From assembly GCA_028564675.1 (NCBI GenBank), contig JAOVVO010000087.1, positions 62,001 through 126,000 on the forward strand: DNA of 64,000 nt, read 5' to 3'. Under the pieces are notes generated by a model. It had not been told where the DNA came from. It saw only the letters and a program-made list of their open reading frames with translations, and searched no databases. The DNA comes from Onchocerca lupi (taxonomy: Eukaryota > Nematoda > Chromadorea > Rhabditida > Onchocercidae). The translations under genes were made by a program, and so were the position numbers. Below, in pieces: positions 40,001-51,622 of the stretch. The first letter of the stretch is position 1. Every line of letters starts with the position of its first letter.

Positions 40001-43000
40001 TACAGTATTTTTGTATATATAACTTGTTAGCTTTGCGACTTTTCTTATTCGTTATAATATAGAAGTTTGCCTGATTATTTACTTTGAACAATTTCTTCAT
40101 TATTTTAAGACGATCAGCGTGGTGCAGCTGAAAAACAAATGTTGGATGAAATGAAGTTATTAAGGCAAGAAGGACATCCACTGGATGTGAGGCAGTCAGA
40201 TGGGAGCACATATGTAAGCATTCTATAGTTTAAACGAAATTCTTTAGGATTGAAAGGTTTCTTTATGAAGTTTTTTCGATTTCTCGATCTAAAAAAAAAA
40301 AAAAAAAAAAAAAGGCACATTATTTTTTAAGGAAATTATCATCCATAGGTCGGATAGAACTCGATATTAATGTCGTAATTGTAGTTTTCTTTAGCTCCAC
40401 ATAGCAGCAGCTAATGGTTACTACGATGTCGCAGCATTCTTGCTAAGGTGTGGTGTATCGCCATCAGTACGAGATAATGATCTCTGGATGCCGGTTCATG
40501 CGGCAGCTTGTTGGGCTCAACCCGATCTTATCGAGCTCCTTTGCGAATATGGCGGTGATATCAATGCAAAAACAAACAATGGCGAAACAGCTTTAGGTAA
40601 ATTTTTTTTCCTCATGTTTCCAGGATACCATATGTTGTATATTTTGATATATAAACTTCCTCTTATCCGTCATGACCATAGCTGTCGGATGTTTTGTTTC
40701 TGTTAGCAACCTGACATTCCTGCAAGTTTTTAAAATGTAACTTGCCTGAAATTATCAAAAATGAAGGTAAGAGTAATAGAAATAGAGGTTACGGATAAAA
40801 TAATATTACAAAGATATTGTATTTTTTGGACTAATATTTATTAGTTGAATTCGAATGAAATTTACAGATCTCTGTGAGGACACTACAACAAGAGCGATAA
40901 TTGTTACGGTTCAACAACAAGAAGCAAGGAAAAAGCGCTTGGCATTTGGTGTACGGGATAGCAGGAGACAATCCAGAAAGTGACATTCTTGATTATTTTT
41001 GAATAATTTTTTCTCCTATAGGATCATATGTATTTGAAATATTTAAGCGTCATCTTCTTAAAAATGATGAACTGAATTCACAGAATTTCATGAGAACTCG
41101 TAGGACAAAATTGCACCCATGATTTTGCTTTATAAACAAGCAACAGAAATAATTGAGTTAGATTTATCTTTGTTACAAGCTTTATTGCTATCGGATTATT
41201 CTATACAAATCAGACTGATAGTGGTATGTTCCAATTTAATTTAGGCAATTGAAGCATGGCGAAATGTTTATTATAACTTGTTTTGTGCTTCTGGAACCTA
41301 CATTTTATACAGCATGATTTATCTGATCAGTGCAAATTTTGCATGCCATGAAATGCTGATCATGAAAGTCAAGAAGAATTTACTACAATTTTTGAACCTT
41401 TTGAGAAGGAAAAAGTTCGAGTCGCCGCAGCAACCTACAGCTAATACCGACAATCCATTTTCTGCTCGTGGTGCTATTCGTCGTCTTTCGTTAAGGGATC
41501 GTTCAGGAATGACTTTGGCGCGAATGGAAGCTCAGAAAGAGCAAACAGATTTATTGCGATCATGGAGTAAGGAAGATGTTTCATACGGAAATGTATGCAT
41601 TCAATTCACATTATGATTTTTTCTACTGAAGTTTCAAAGATCAAATTCTTGATTTGTGATTGCATTGCCAATCTTTCCCGGATAGGTTTTAGTGGTTTTT
41701 TTTAGGATGATTCTATTTCTGCCAGCAATTCAGCTACTTCTGGACAAGGTGGTTCGGAAAATACAGCTCATGCTACGGGGCAGTTTGAAATTCGCCGACG
41801 CGACAGTCCTACTAAAAAGGTAAGCACTTTGGTTGCATATTAATGAGAAGATAAATAATTTTTACTTGATCAGGAATTAGCGATTGAAATAACTTTCCTT
41901 AAACCATTTATATTATAGTTCTTACAATAATATACATGGCGATATGAATGAATTTCTTTGATTTCTTTGGTTTGGTTTTTTTTCGCTGTGCATATATGTT
42001 ATTTTTAACTTGTCTGTGCAATTTCACTTCCTTTTTATAGATGGACAAAGTAAGATAAAGTATGACAAAGATCATCCAATGATTTCTTTTGATGTACATT
42101 GGATTCTGCCTTATACAGGAATAGAACAATAGTTTTAATGATCGAATTATTTGCTTTAACCGTTTATGATTTAACCGGCATTTAAAGTTTTCCAGTCATT
42201 TCCATAATTATTCAATACTTTGGGAATTTTTTGTCTCTTGACGAAAATCCATTTATCTGTTTTTCTTTAAAGGTCATCAAGCCGTCATCACAGAAAACAA
42301 AACCGATGTCGCCAGATGAGTGGTTACGAAAACTGGATAAAGAAAGTGGTTGCATCGAAGATGATGACGAATCCAATTTGCAGTTGCAAAGAGGTGGGCG
42401 AGCTCGGAGCAGTCAAAAGAAAAAGAAGAAAGGTGAAGAATAAAACTGAAACTTCATGGAAAAGTTTATTCTGCTCCCTTTGCATCACTTTCATTGTCGT
42501 AGTTCTTCAAAGGATTTTGAAGTTACTGAATACAGTAGTGAAATTTTCCAGTTCTATCTGAAAACACTTATAATACGAATCAGTTGATTAAGAATGATTC
42601 TTTTGGGCTTCCTTAAGAGAAAAGTATGCTTAAGTGTTGTCGAGAATTAAGTTCTAGGTAATTAATTTTAATTTTAGTCCCAGAAAAATGACATTTTTGG
42701 TTCAAATTGCGTATGAAAAGTAATGCCAAATAAAAATCCATAATTGAGATTTTATATTGGATCAGAGACTTTTTAGAAATGTAAGCTTTCCATGGATCAG
42801 GGATACTGAATCTATCATTATGGTAGTTAGACTGTAGTAGGTAAAACAACTGTGCAGATCTAAATATAAATTAGAGTAGACGTAAACTTTGCTACTATTT
42901 CTGTAGAAATATATTTTCATAATAACAGCAGTAATTTGGATCAGAACAGAGACTTAACGGTTTTTTGCTTATAAATATAATCTAACTACAAGATTTGATT

Positions 43001-43255
43001 TTGGATTTCTAACCTTATTTATTTGTTGCGTACTTCCAGTCCGTGATTTTTCGGATCATTTTTTATAACAATTGTTCTTCTCAAAGTTTTTATATTTCAG
43101 CCAGTTCTGGAACTGCAGAATTGACAGTTTTACAAAATGGTGGTAATAGTGATTTAATATCATCAACGATTTCACCTCACGGTATGCGACATCCTGATTT
43201 TCCCGATGTTATTAGGAGACATCAGAAGAAGACATGCTGTTGTACGATAAGCTAG
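37026..43255 (+). CDS. Ankyrin-repeat PP1 regulatory subunit 16-type (MYPT3/TIMAP-like), CaaX-terminated, 530 aa
   Basis: Targets protein phosphatase 1 to membranes. Exons: 37026-37102, 37300-37439, 38065-38135, 39171-39316, 39806-39930, 40110-40213, 40395-40596, 40868-40979, 41406-41592, 41706-41819, 42273-42432, 43101-43255. These total 1593 coding bases, close to the 528-567 aa of vertebrate PPP1R16A/B. An N-terminal basic helix leads to an RVxF-like PP1 docking site (RLKF, residues 52-55), then VALLEAT and ankyrin repeats from about 58 to 290. These include the family signatures WTPLHAAACC, DGNMPYDICDDE, LDVIESEM and LWMPVHAAACW. The C-terminal half is polar, with a basic RRLSLRDRSG segment, an acidic EDDDES and a Lys run. 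It ends KKTCCCTIS: a CaaX box (CTIS, Ser at X suggests farnesylation) with two extra Cys that could be palmitoylated. Oddities: intron 3 lacks a usable GT donor, and exon 9 may start at 41406 or 41409. Confidence 0.92.
38136..39170 (+). other. Intron 3 of the PPP1R16-like gene with apparent GC donor
   Basis: Exon 3 ends LTPLHQ and exon 4 begins CAIDNNEQ, which aligns without a gap to LHQCCIDN of vertebrate PPP1R16. The boundary sequence is CAG|gctggt, so the donor is GC; the acceptor is tgtttcag. The nearby gtttga donor would shift the frame. The intron body is AT-rich with nothing else visible. Confidence 0.65.
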
Positions 43256-46200
43256 GATTAAGAAATGAATGAATAATGTTGCATGCAGTCGGATTGCTAA
43301 TTATTATTACTATTCCTAGCTCGATTATATCATTGCTATATTTTACCTAAGAATTTGATTCTAAATGTTGACGTTTAACTGTTAATACTGATCGTTTTTA
43401 ATTCACTTGCAGCTTTTTTCTGTGAAAATTTTTGTTCTTTTTAGATACTTTCTAACCATTCAGGATAATCAGTGGCTTAAATTTATTGTTCTGTAGATTT
43501 CCTGTAAGAGATTTATTACGGCTAAAATTTGATATATTTTGAGAACTTAATTATGTAAGCATTTGTAGAACAAAATTTGTATTTGTCATTTAGGCAAATT
43601 TGTTTGTAGCAAATTCAAATCCAATATGTGAACCATTGTAGCTTTCCGGATTTTTTTTCTTTTCAAAAAAATCAAAAATATATATCTTTATCCCTAAAGC
43701 CTAAACTAGACAAGAGTCAAATTTTGTTATTACTACTTTTAGTATGAAATGAGGACCGAAAATGAATTTTTTTTTCATTTTCATCGAATTTTTTTAAATG
43801 AAGATGCAGAAAAATTACCGTAATTATTGAACTGCTGGAAGAAAAGATTGATATCGGAAAAGATAAGCAATTCCTTTTTATTGTTGTTGCGTTCCTCAAG
43901 CATACTGATATAAATTGTATCAGTGATAAGTTATCTTCAGATAGCTCTTTGTTTTCAATGTGCTCAATATGTGAAACCTGTGGTTGTGCTTATTTTTCGG
44001 CTGCTGTATACACTATGAAATGAAGCAATCGGATTATTGAATTAGAAATCTGCTAATATTCATAAGATTATAGATATATTCTGTGTTTTTTTTATCTAAG
44101 AATTGATTATTTATTTACTTCTTTGCTAGTTTAATAATTTGAAATTTGAAGCAGTTTTTGCCTTCAAAATATAGCTTGCAATTTTTCAGGAAATTTATTC
44201 CTCGCTTTCATGTTCAGGTATTTCCACTATTCATTGTCTTTAAAAGTGCAGCTAAAAATTTTTTTAAAAAGTCTATCTTTTTCTTTCATCTTTAGTTTGA
44301 AGTTTATTTTTTTTTTTTTTTTTTTTTTTTGTGACTCCTGTAGCTCATATATCTATCTTACTACTTTTATTTCCCGTTCAACATAATTTGAGCGTAATTT
44401 TTTTCTGATATTGAGAAAATATATGTTGGAAAATTGTCGCTTCCAGTCGAGCAACTGTGATTACGAGAAAGAAGCAGTTGATCCCCACTTTTCTTGAAAA
44501 TGGGCAAAGAGGAAAATAATATAAAGTCATCACTTATTGTCTTCTTATCATTTATATCATTTTTTCTTTCTTATTTCTACCACTTCCTCCATTAAATTGT
44601 CCAATAGATAAAATTCAGTATAAAATTAACACAAGAAGTTTAATTCTTAGTTTATTTCCGTTGGAATCTTCAATATTATTTACTCTGTCTACTATTTCTT
44701 GGCATGGATCCAATTCTTTGTTTTCTCTTTGATCATTTCATGTGTCCTTTCAATCAACAGCGTTGGATTATTATCGCTTCCAATCAAGCAGTTATGATCA
44801 CGAAAAAAAAAACAAACGGTCCAATTATCTTGTCATTATATCACTTTCTCTTTTTTTTATCTCTAACACTTTCCCTACCTTTCTACCGAATTTGTTTTCT
44901 TTGAATTATTTAACAGCTATATGTTTTGCATTAGCCAAATATCTTTTTTTTCATGCAAATTAATTTATCAGCTCCATCCCTTTTTTGCCATTTTCACTAT
45001 CTAAATTAGCGTTGTAAATTATATGAATTACTGAATATGCAAATTTATCATTTATAAAATTATTAACAGAGAAAATTCGATTCTTGAAATCATTTTAATC
45101 CGATTATTTCAGCCATTTTGTTAATGATTATTCATATATGCTTATTTTATTATAAGTGCAACGAATGGAATTATTTTTTCTTTGAAGTTGAATTTCGATT
45201 ATTCTTCATACATTTTGTATATGAAAGGATGAAAAAATGCACAGCATTTTTTCTTATAGTCTCATCTTTAATTATTCATATTCAAAAGCTTTTAATAATT
45301 TCTTGAAGCAATATTTTTCTTTTGTAGGATCACTTTTTTCCTCTCTTTATTTCATTAATGATATGAGTGAAAACAATCAAATTTGTTTTTTTAATTACTT
45401 AACCAGGCAGGTAAATTATATAAATATATTAGATGGATGGAAAAATGAGCAGTTTTTACTTAAAATGTTGTCTGTTAGTTTTAATAAAGTGAGGGAATTA
45501 AAGTAATCATTATGCAAAATTAATTCATTGGTTTTTTTTTCTGTGAAAATTTCTCCATGTTAATAGACTTTCTTCACTTGAATATCCAGACTTTCTTCTT
45601 TTTATTGATCATTTTGCATCAAAATATAGGAAAGTTGTTTGAAGTCATTGACGAATCTTCAAATCATATTGTAGAAAAATTCAATGTTCTTTTTTTTTTT
45701 TGGAATTTCCTTTGGAATGAAAAGTGTTTGTTTCTGTGATTCCTTTTAATTGTTACATCGTATCACTTAAAAACTGTGACATTTGTTATTGTTTATTGTT
45801 TTTATCTACATTATGTGTTTGTTTTTATGTTTTTTCCCCGGGATTCCGGATCTGAGGTTTTTTTTTTCTCACTTAATTTTGCCTTTGCTGCCAGAAATAG
45901 CTTATTTTCATAATAATTGCAAGTCTGAAAACTAGCAAGAAAAAGTATTATGTAGGAAAGCAAGAATTTAACTTATAAGCTAGAAAATCAAAATTTCAAT
46001 CATTTTATGACAATTGTCAAATTTCCTGTAAAATATGGCAATTGGTTAGAGATTTTAATTTAGCACCGAAAGTTCCAATTTTGATGAAAATCGTCCAGAG
46101 GAACACAAATAGCAAATTTATATTATTTAGAAATATGATCGTGACAAATTTGATCAATCATTTTTCAATTTCAGAAAAAAAATGAGCAAGAAATGATTGC

Positions 46201-49200
46201 TTATTCAAATAATTGTTACCAACTGCATATTTCTTTATATTTTTATATTTCTGTTCCAATGTGAATTGCTACAATAATGGCGCATTAGATTGTGATTTTC
46301 CCCTTTTTCTTTTTTTTTTTTTTTCGATTTTGTTTCCGACGCATGCATTCTTTGCTTCATTGTAAAGCATTGATATTTTCGAAATATTATTTTTCCATGC
46401 TTTTTTTTAAAATGAAAATTATGCTACCGATTTTTCCATTTGTGAATCGATGTATTAAAAATTGAAAAATTAGAGGGAAAAAGAAACAAACAAAGGAGTG
46501 GATTTTCCTTCTCCCTTTTCTCTTCCATTCATCGTGCAAAATGAAACCATCAACGAAATTATATTCTAAATCATCAAAGATCAGTGCTCTTTCAATTTAT
46601 AAAAAGAAATCAGTGTTCTGTCAGGGAGAGTTCGATCAAGAAATCAAGTCGAGTTTTCGATTTGTTGGAAATTTAATCATAATGTATATTAATTATAAAA
46701 TTAAATTATTTAGAATATTTATTCTTGGGGAAAATATATGTTTCTTATCAATAATTAGCATTATACCGCTCTTAATATTAACGTAAAAATTTCGTAAATA
46801 ATGATAACTGATTGAATGAGAAGAAAGTTTGTTTCATTTTTCTTCTTCATTTGATTAATTGTGTTTTTTTTTTTCGCCTATTTTTTCATCTACGGTATTA
46901 TCATTTGCAACATTGGAATGGATGATGAAGCTAAAAAACCGTAGGGAATGATGGTAAAGTTAAAAGTATCACGAGAAATATTATAATTTGATTATTAAAA
47001 GGATAATTCCTAATCCATTGATTCCAATTTTATTAATATTTTGAGCGGAAGAAAATCAACTATTTTATTTGTTTGAAAAGTTTAAAATAAACGGTTTATC
47101 CGTTAATAATTGAGATGATTTCAGGTTAACCTGTATTCATAACTTTGGATTATTATTATGATCTAGATTAATCTGAAATACTCATAAAACTTTAGTAATT
47201 GATCGGCCTATTCGAATTTTTTCAAATTTCCTATTTTTCTGCAAGGAATATCACGGCCTTAGTGAAATATTTTCTTCCTTTTCGATACCAATTGCAGTCC
47301 TTTAATTTCCAGGTAATTCAGAGATACTGTATAACTTGGATATGTTGCAAAATGTTTGCAGATGCACGAGCAATGCGTGCTATCATGTGATGAGCTGTAC
47401 ATCCTGTATATTTCTTGCATATGCAAGCATATGCACGAACTGTGCGTGTTATCATGTTATACGTCGCTATGTGTTTCTTTGAAACAAATAGCAAAGGAAA
47501 AGATAGAGAGGAAAGTAAAGATATGAGAAAAATTGAGGAAGGAGAAGGAGAAAAAGGAGATAGTACGTGTTTTATTGAGAAGAAATGGCTCGCATACGTG
47601 ACTTTTAGCAAGAATCATACCATTAAGAGATGAATAAAGGGAGGGAAACGGAGGATCATTGTATGCACAGAATTGGATAGATAATGGTTGTTTGAAATGA
47701 GTTGTCACTGCTACTATTGATTGCGTTGATAAGCATATCACGAGGTGATATGTTGGGCTTGTTGGTGATAAATTTGATAAAGGTACCGATCTTATTAGTA
47801 ATTAAGGTACATGATTAAATAGCATTCGGATAATTATTGAAATTTTCTTGACTTTTTTTATTCTTATCAAAGAATTTAAATTTATATTTAAAATTTTATT
47901 TGAAATTTCGGATATATAACATATATAATTCCAATTTGGACAAATAGTTAACAGAAGAATGTTTCGCTAACACTTTTATTTCATTACCTTCATCATAAGT
48001 ATATTAGCTATTAAGTAGTACTTCATTATCATTTTTCTTATGTGTTCTTCTAATTCTAGTCTACAATGTAATGTCATCAGTGGTAGGATGATTTTTACTT
48101 TTGTTATTGTTGCATGTGTAATATGTCAACTGATGTCAACAGATCCAGAATTCCGATTTAATGGTGAAATATTAAACAATTCAAAAAAAAAGAAAAAATG
48201 GCAGTAATCCATTTTTTCTTTCTTTTTTTATTCGACATGATTTATTCAATAAATGAACGTAAATTTAACTCGTATATATTTCTCTTGATATTACTGAGAA
48301 AATTTTATAGTTGACGGCGAATTAAAAGTTTATTACTTGTGATAGTATCGGTAAAAAGTTAGTTATGGGGATTATAGGTAGAAAATGTGGATATTATTTC
48401 GCTAAATTTTGACCTTATTGGATTAGTTTTGCATCCTTTTTATTTTTTTGTTCTATGACTTCAACAATTAGTATTATATAATTTGACATTATATAACATT
48501 CGAATAATTATTTAATTGTATGAAATAAGAAAAAAAAGAGTTCGCTGTTGACTTTTTCGTTTTTCCGGATGGAAATTTGGGATTGGATAATGTCTGATGA
48601 TTAGCTCGATTAGTTGAACAGAAATAAAGGAATATTCGATGTATTGAATTTTGTATTTTAAACGTAGTTTAAATGATGGATTTAAAATTCTCCATTTACA
48701 GCCAAATCAAAACATTTGATAGTGGAAATACTCCGAAAATTGATTGATACTGAAAGAATTATCGAAAGTATCGAGTTAAATCACAGCGGTAACATTGGGA
48801 AAAATATTCTGAAAATTGCAGATGGCTGGTAGTTTTTTCGACTTTATCTTTTCTGTTGTAAAAGTATACGAATTGAGAAGTGATCTAATATATATTTTTT
48901 CTTTGTTAAATAATAGGAGAAAATGCGTCCAAAATAATACAGTAGCTGTAAGAGCTAAACTTTTCAAGTGTGAACGTTCAGTTCTATGATTTTACATCCA
49001 ATATTTATACATTTAGATACTTAAATTATTGGGGTAAGGAGGTTTTTTCTTTTTTTTTTTTTTAATGATGTAGCATTATGTTAAATGGATGCATGTGAAA
49101 TTGGTATGATTAAATTCGAATAACAAATTGGAACGAAGTTTCCAAGAAACTGATGAGGAAAAATGAGAATGCATCTTGACATAGATGAAGATAGTAGAAT

Positions 49201-49308
49201 TTAGTTTACTTTTTTTTTGAGGCGAGAGAAAATTGCGGTCTTGATGTTGATAGTTGAGTGCTGATTATAGATCGAAATTTGCATTGAAATAATTTTTCAA
49301 TTTTTCAG
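43256..49308. other. Spacer between PPP1R16-like gene and Argonaute gene
   Basis: Six kilobases of AT-rich DNA with no exon I can support. It holds a diverged direct duplication (44425-44600 and 44762-44890), T-rich runs (about 44308-44330 and 46311-46324), and a short repeated word pair near 47363 and 47432 (gcacgar..tgcgtg.tatcatg, 69 bp apart). No canonical AATAAA was found close behind the 43255 stop. Confidence 0.6.
44425..44890. repeat. Diverged direct duplication with a 337-bp offset
   Basis: 'gttggaaaattgtcgcttcc' at 44425 matches 'gttggattattatcgcttcc' at 44762. Similarity continues through 'agtcgagcaactgtgattacgag' versus 'aatcaagcagttatgatcacgaa'. The T-rich tails (tcatttatatcattttttc / tcattatatcactttctc) also match after a deletion of roughly 70 bp in the second copy. 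Confidence 0.6.
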
Positions 49309-49335
49309 CAAAATATAGTGATGTCGAAAAGGTGA
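49301..49335 (+). promoter_or_regulatory. 5' acceptor (likely trans-splice) and upstream mini-ORF of the Argonaute gene
   Basis: An acceptor aatttttcag ends at 49308, 29 bases before the chosen ATG, and no upstream exon is obvious, so a spliced leader may be added here. Between them is ATG TCG AAA AGG TGA (49321-49335), a four-codon upstream ORF that could lower initiation at the main start. Confidence 0.4.
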
Positions 49336-49337
49336 GA

Positions 49338-51555
49338 ATGGAATTGGGACAAGCTAGCGTAAGTTTTGACAATATATCGTATTATGGGGTGAAAGAATAT
49401 TAAATTTTGGATAGTTTTCATATCGAAAATGGTGATTTGTTGATTATAGTAGTGTTTTCAATCTATTTTGTTTAAAAGTTTTTTGAAGAAATTGTGTATA
49501 CAATCGGTATAAACGTCTCAGGTCAGTGAACTACCAGTTCGACTGGCCAAAAAAGTAGCTCCGGGAACTCGTGCATGTGAATCATTGGATATAATCACAA
49601 ATATTTGGGGATTGATTTCGCGCGAAAATATACCAGTTTATCGTTATGATTTCCGTGTATTGGAAGAATATCCACCTAAAAAAGGTAGCAACGAACCAGC
49701 ATTTAAAGAAGTCACCAAACAAACGCGAAATGAGTAAATGGTTTTCTTTATCTAACAGTTCTTAATTATTACTGGAACCTTCAGTTGATACTTGTTTTTT
49801 TTTTCTTTTTTTAATCCTTATCAGGTAAATTACGTTGAAAAAAAAATACTACAGAACTTCAAAGAATGTTGTAATTGATATGTGGAAATTGGTTACTATC
49901 CACTATAATAAAATTAATAGAATAGGATGAGTGGAGCGATTTTGGAAATTCAATGGCGAAAGTAATGTCACTGTGATATTTTCTTATCTGTAGATTGGTG
50001 CTTAGTTCTAATTAATTTTTACGAAAATTTGATGGTACTAATAAAAATTTTTCCAAGTTATCTTGCGGTGGATCGCAAGACAAAATGTTTGGCGATTTAT
50101 CAGACTCTATTAAAACATCAGAAGCAATTTTTTGGTGACATGTATTCATTAATATATGATCGTGCGTCGATTTTATATTCTCTACGAAAGTTACCTATTC
50201 CAGAAGCAAGTGGTGACCAAGAAGTTAGTTTTTTTTTTGTGATATATATGTCAATAACTATATGGAAATCTTTATTAATTAGAAATAAGGCCTGCAAAAA
50301 AAACTATATTTGTAAAGAATATTGAGATTGGATTGGTAATTTTCATTCGGCCAGAATATTTTTTCAAAATAAGCATATTTGCCCCATTATGCTGTTTTCT
50401 TTCTTATGCTTAAGAATGTATTTCCTCCATTTTATTTTCAGATTAGCGATTACCAGCTTTCAGTAGCAATTAATTTTGAGATGTGATAGTGTTTTATGTA
50501 ATTAATTTCAGAACAGTTGGTTGAAAATTCTTATCTTATTTTGGTCTTCAGTTTTCTCTTTTTGTTTTGTCAATAAGTAAATTTTTAGCGACGAGTAGAA
50601 TTTTTTCTGAAGCCGAATGAGCTACCGAAGAACACAATTCCTGATGATTGCGTGCAAGTTCATGTATATGTGAGTCCATTTTGACCTTAATTTTTTATTT
50701 TTATAAATATCCTATTAAAATACCAAATTCATTTCAAAAAACAACACTTTACTCTAGTTTACTGATTTAATGTCAGGTTGTTTTAAAAAATAATTCAGAT
50801 CAAATTTCCATTCAGAATCGGGTAAGAGTTGGAAGAGTTAATATGTTCAGGTTAAGAAAGAATTAAAATTGTACCCATTATTTGAATGGATCTTTTTTTT
50901 TTTTTGATGACGAATATTAAGGTAGCAGAATAGAGAACTTAGATATATTTTATATCAGTTATAAGCCATTGAAAAATCATCAAGTGAATTTATTTATTGG
51001 GTTTTGACTGAAACTTTTTATTTAATATTTGCTGTCAAAGACAGTCAAAAAGATTTTTTATCTTTTAGGTGAAACCATGTAAGGAAGATTTCCAACTGAC
51101 AATGAATGATCTGAAGAGTGGTGTGAGTAATGATCCGGACAAAATCAACCATAGTTTGCAACAGTTTTTAGAAATTCTGGCCATGCAAGAAGTATTTTTC
51201 ATGCAGTAAGTTAATATTGTTTGATAAATTGAATGAAGCCTTCTATATAAAGTTGCAAAAAAAAAAAAAACGTTTTGTCTCACTGAAGGGATGTCAGTGT
51301 CCGACAATGTTTTGTAAATATGATGTATCGTTGGAAAGGATTGAGACATACGGAATAGACAGCTAATTTGTCACATAAGTTCGTAGATGTAAATATAAAA
51401 TTGATTATGCATCCGTGAGATTGAATTTAGTATCGGTGAGCCCGTAGTAGTTAATGGTTCGGAAGCTCAATGATTATCATTCTGATCGTTGCCGTTCACT
51501 GGCTTTCATTGATTCTGAATCTCATCTGATGGTTGATTTATTGAAAATTTGAGTT

Positions 51556-51622
<67 letters not shown>

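Noticed and set aside
46541..46786. Open frame starting MKPSTKLYSKSSKISAL
   Set aside because: The first 40 codons look somewhat coding, but the rest is AT-rich and no partner exon or family was found.
47318..47741. Overlapping open frames on both strands near 47.5 kb
   Set aside because: They come from purine-rich sequence (gaaggagaaggag) and a short repeated word; no splice-linked coding pattern.
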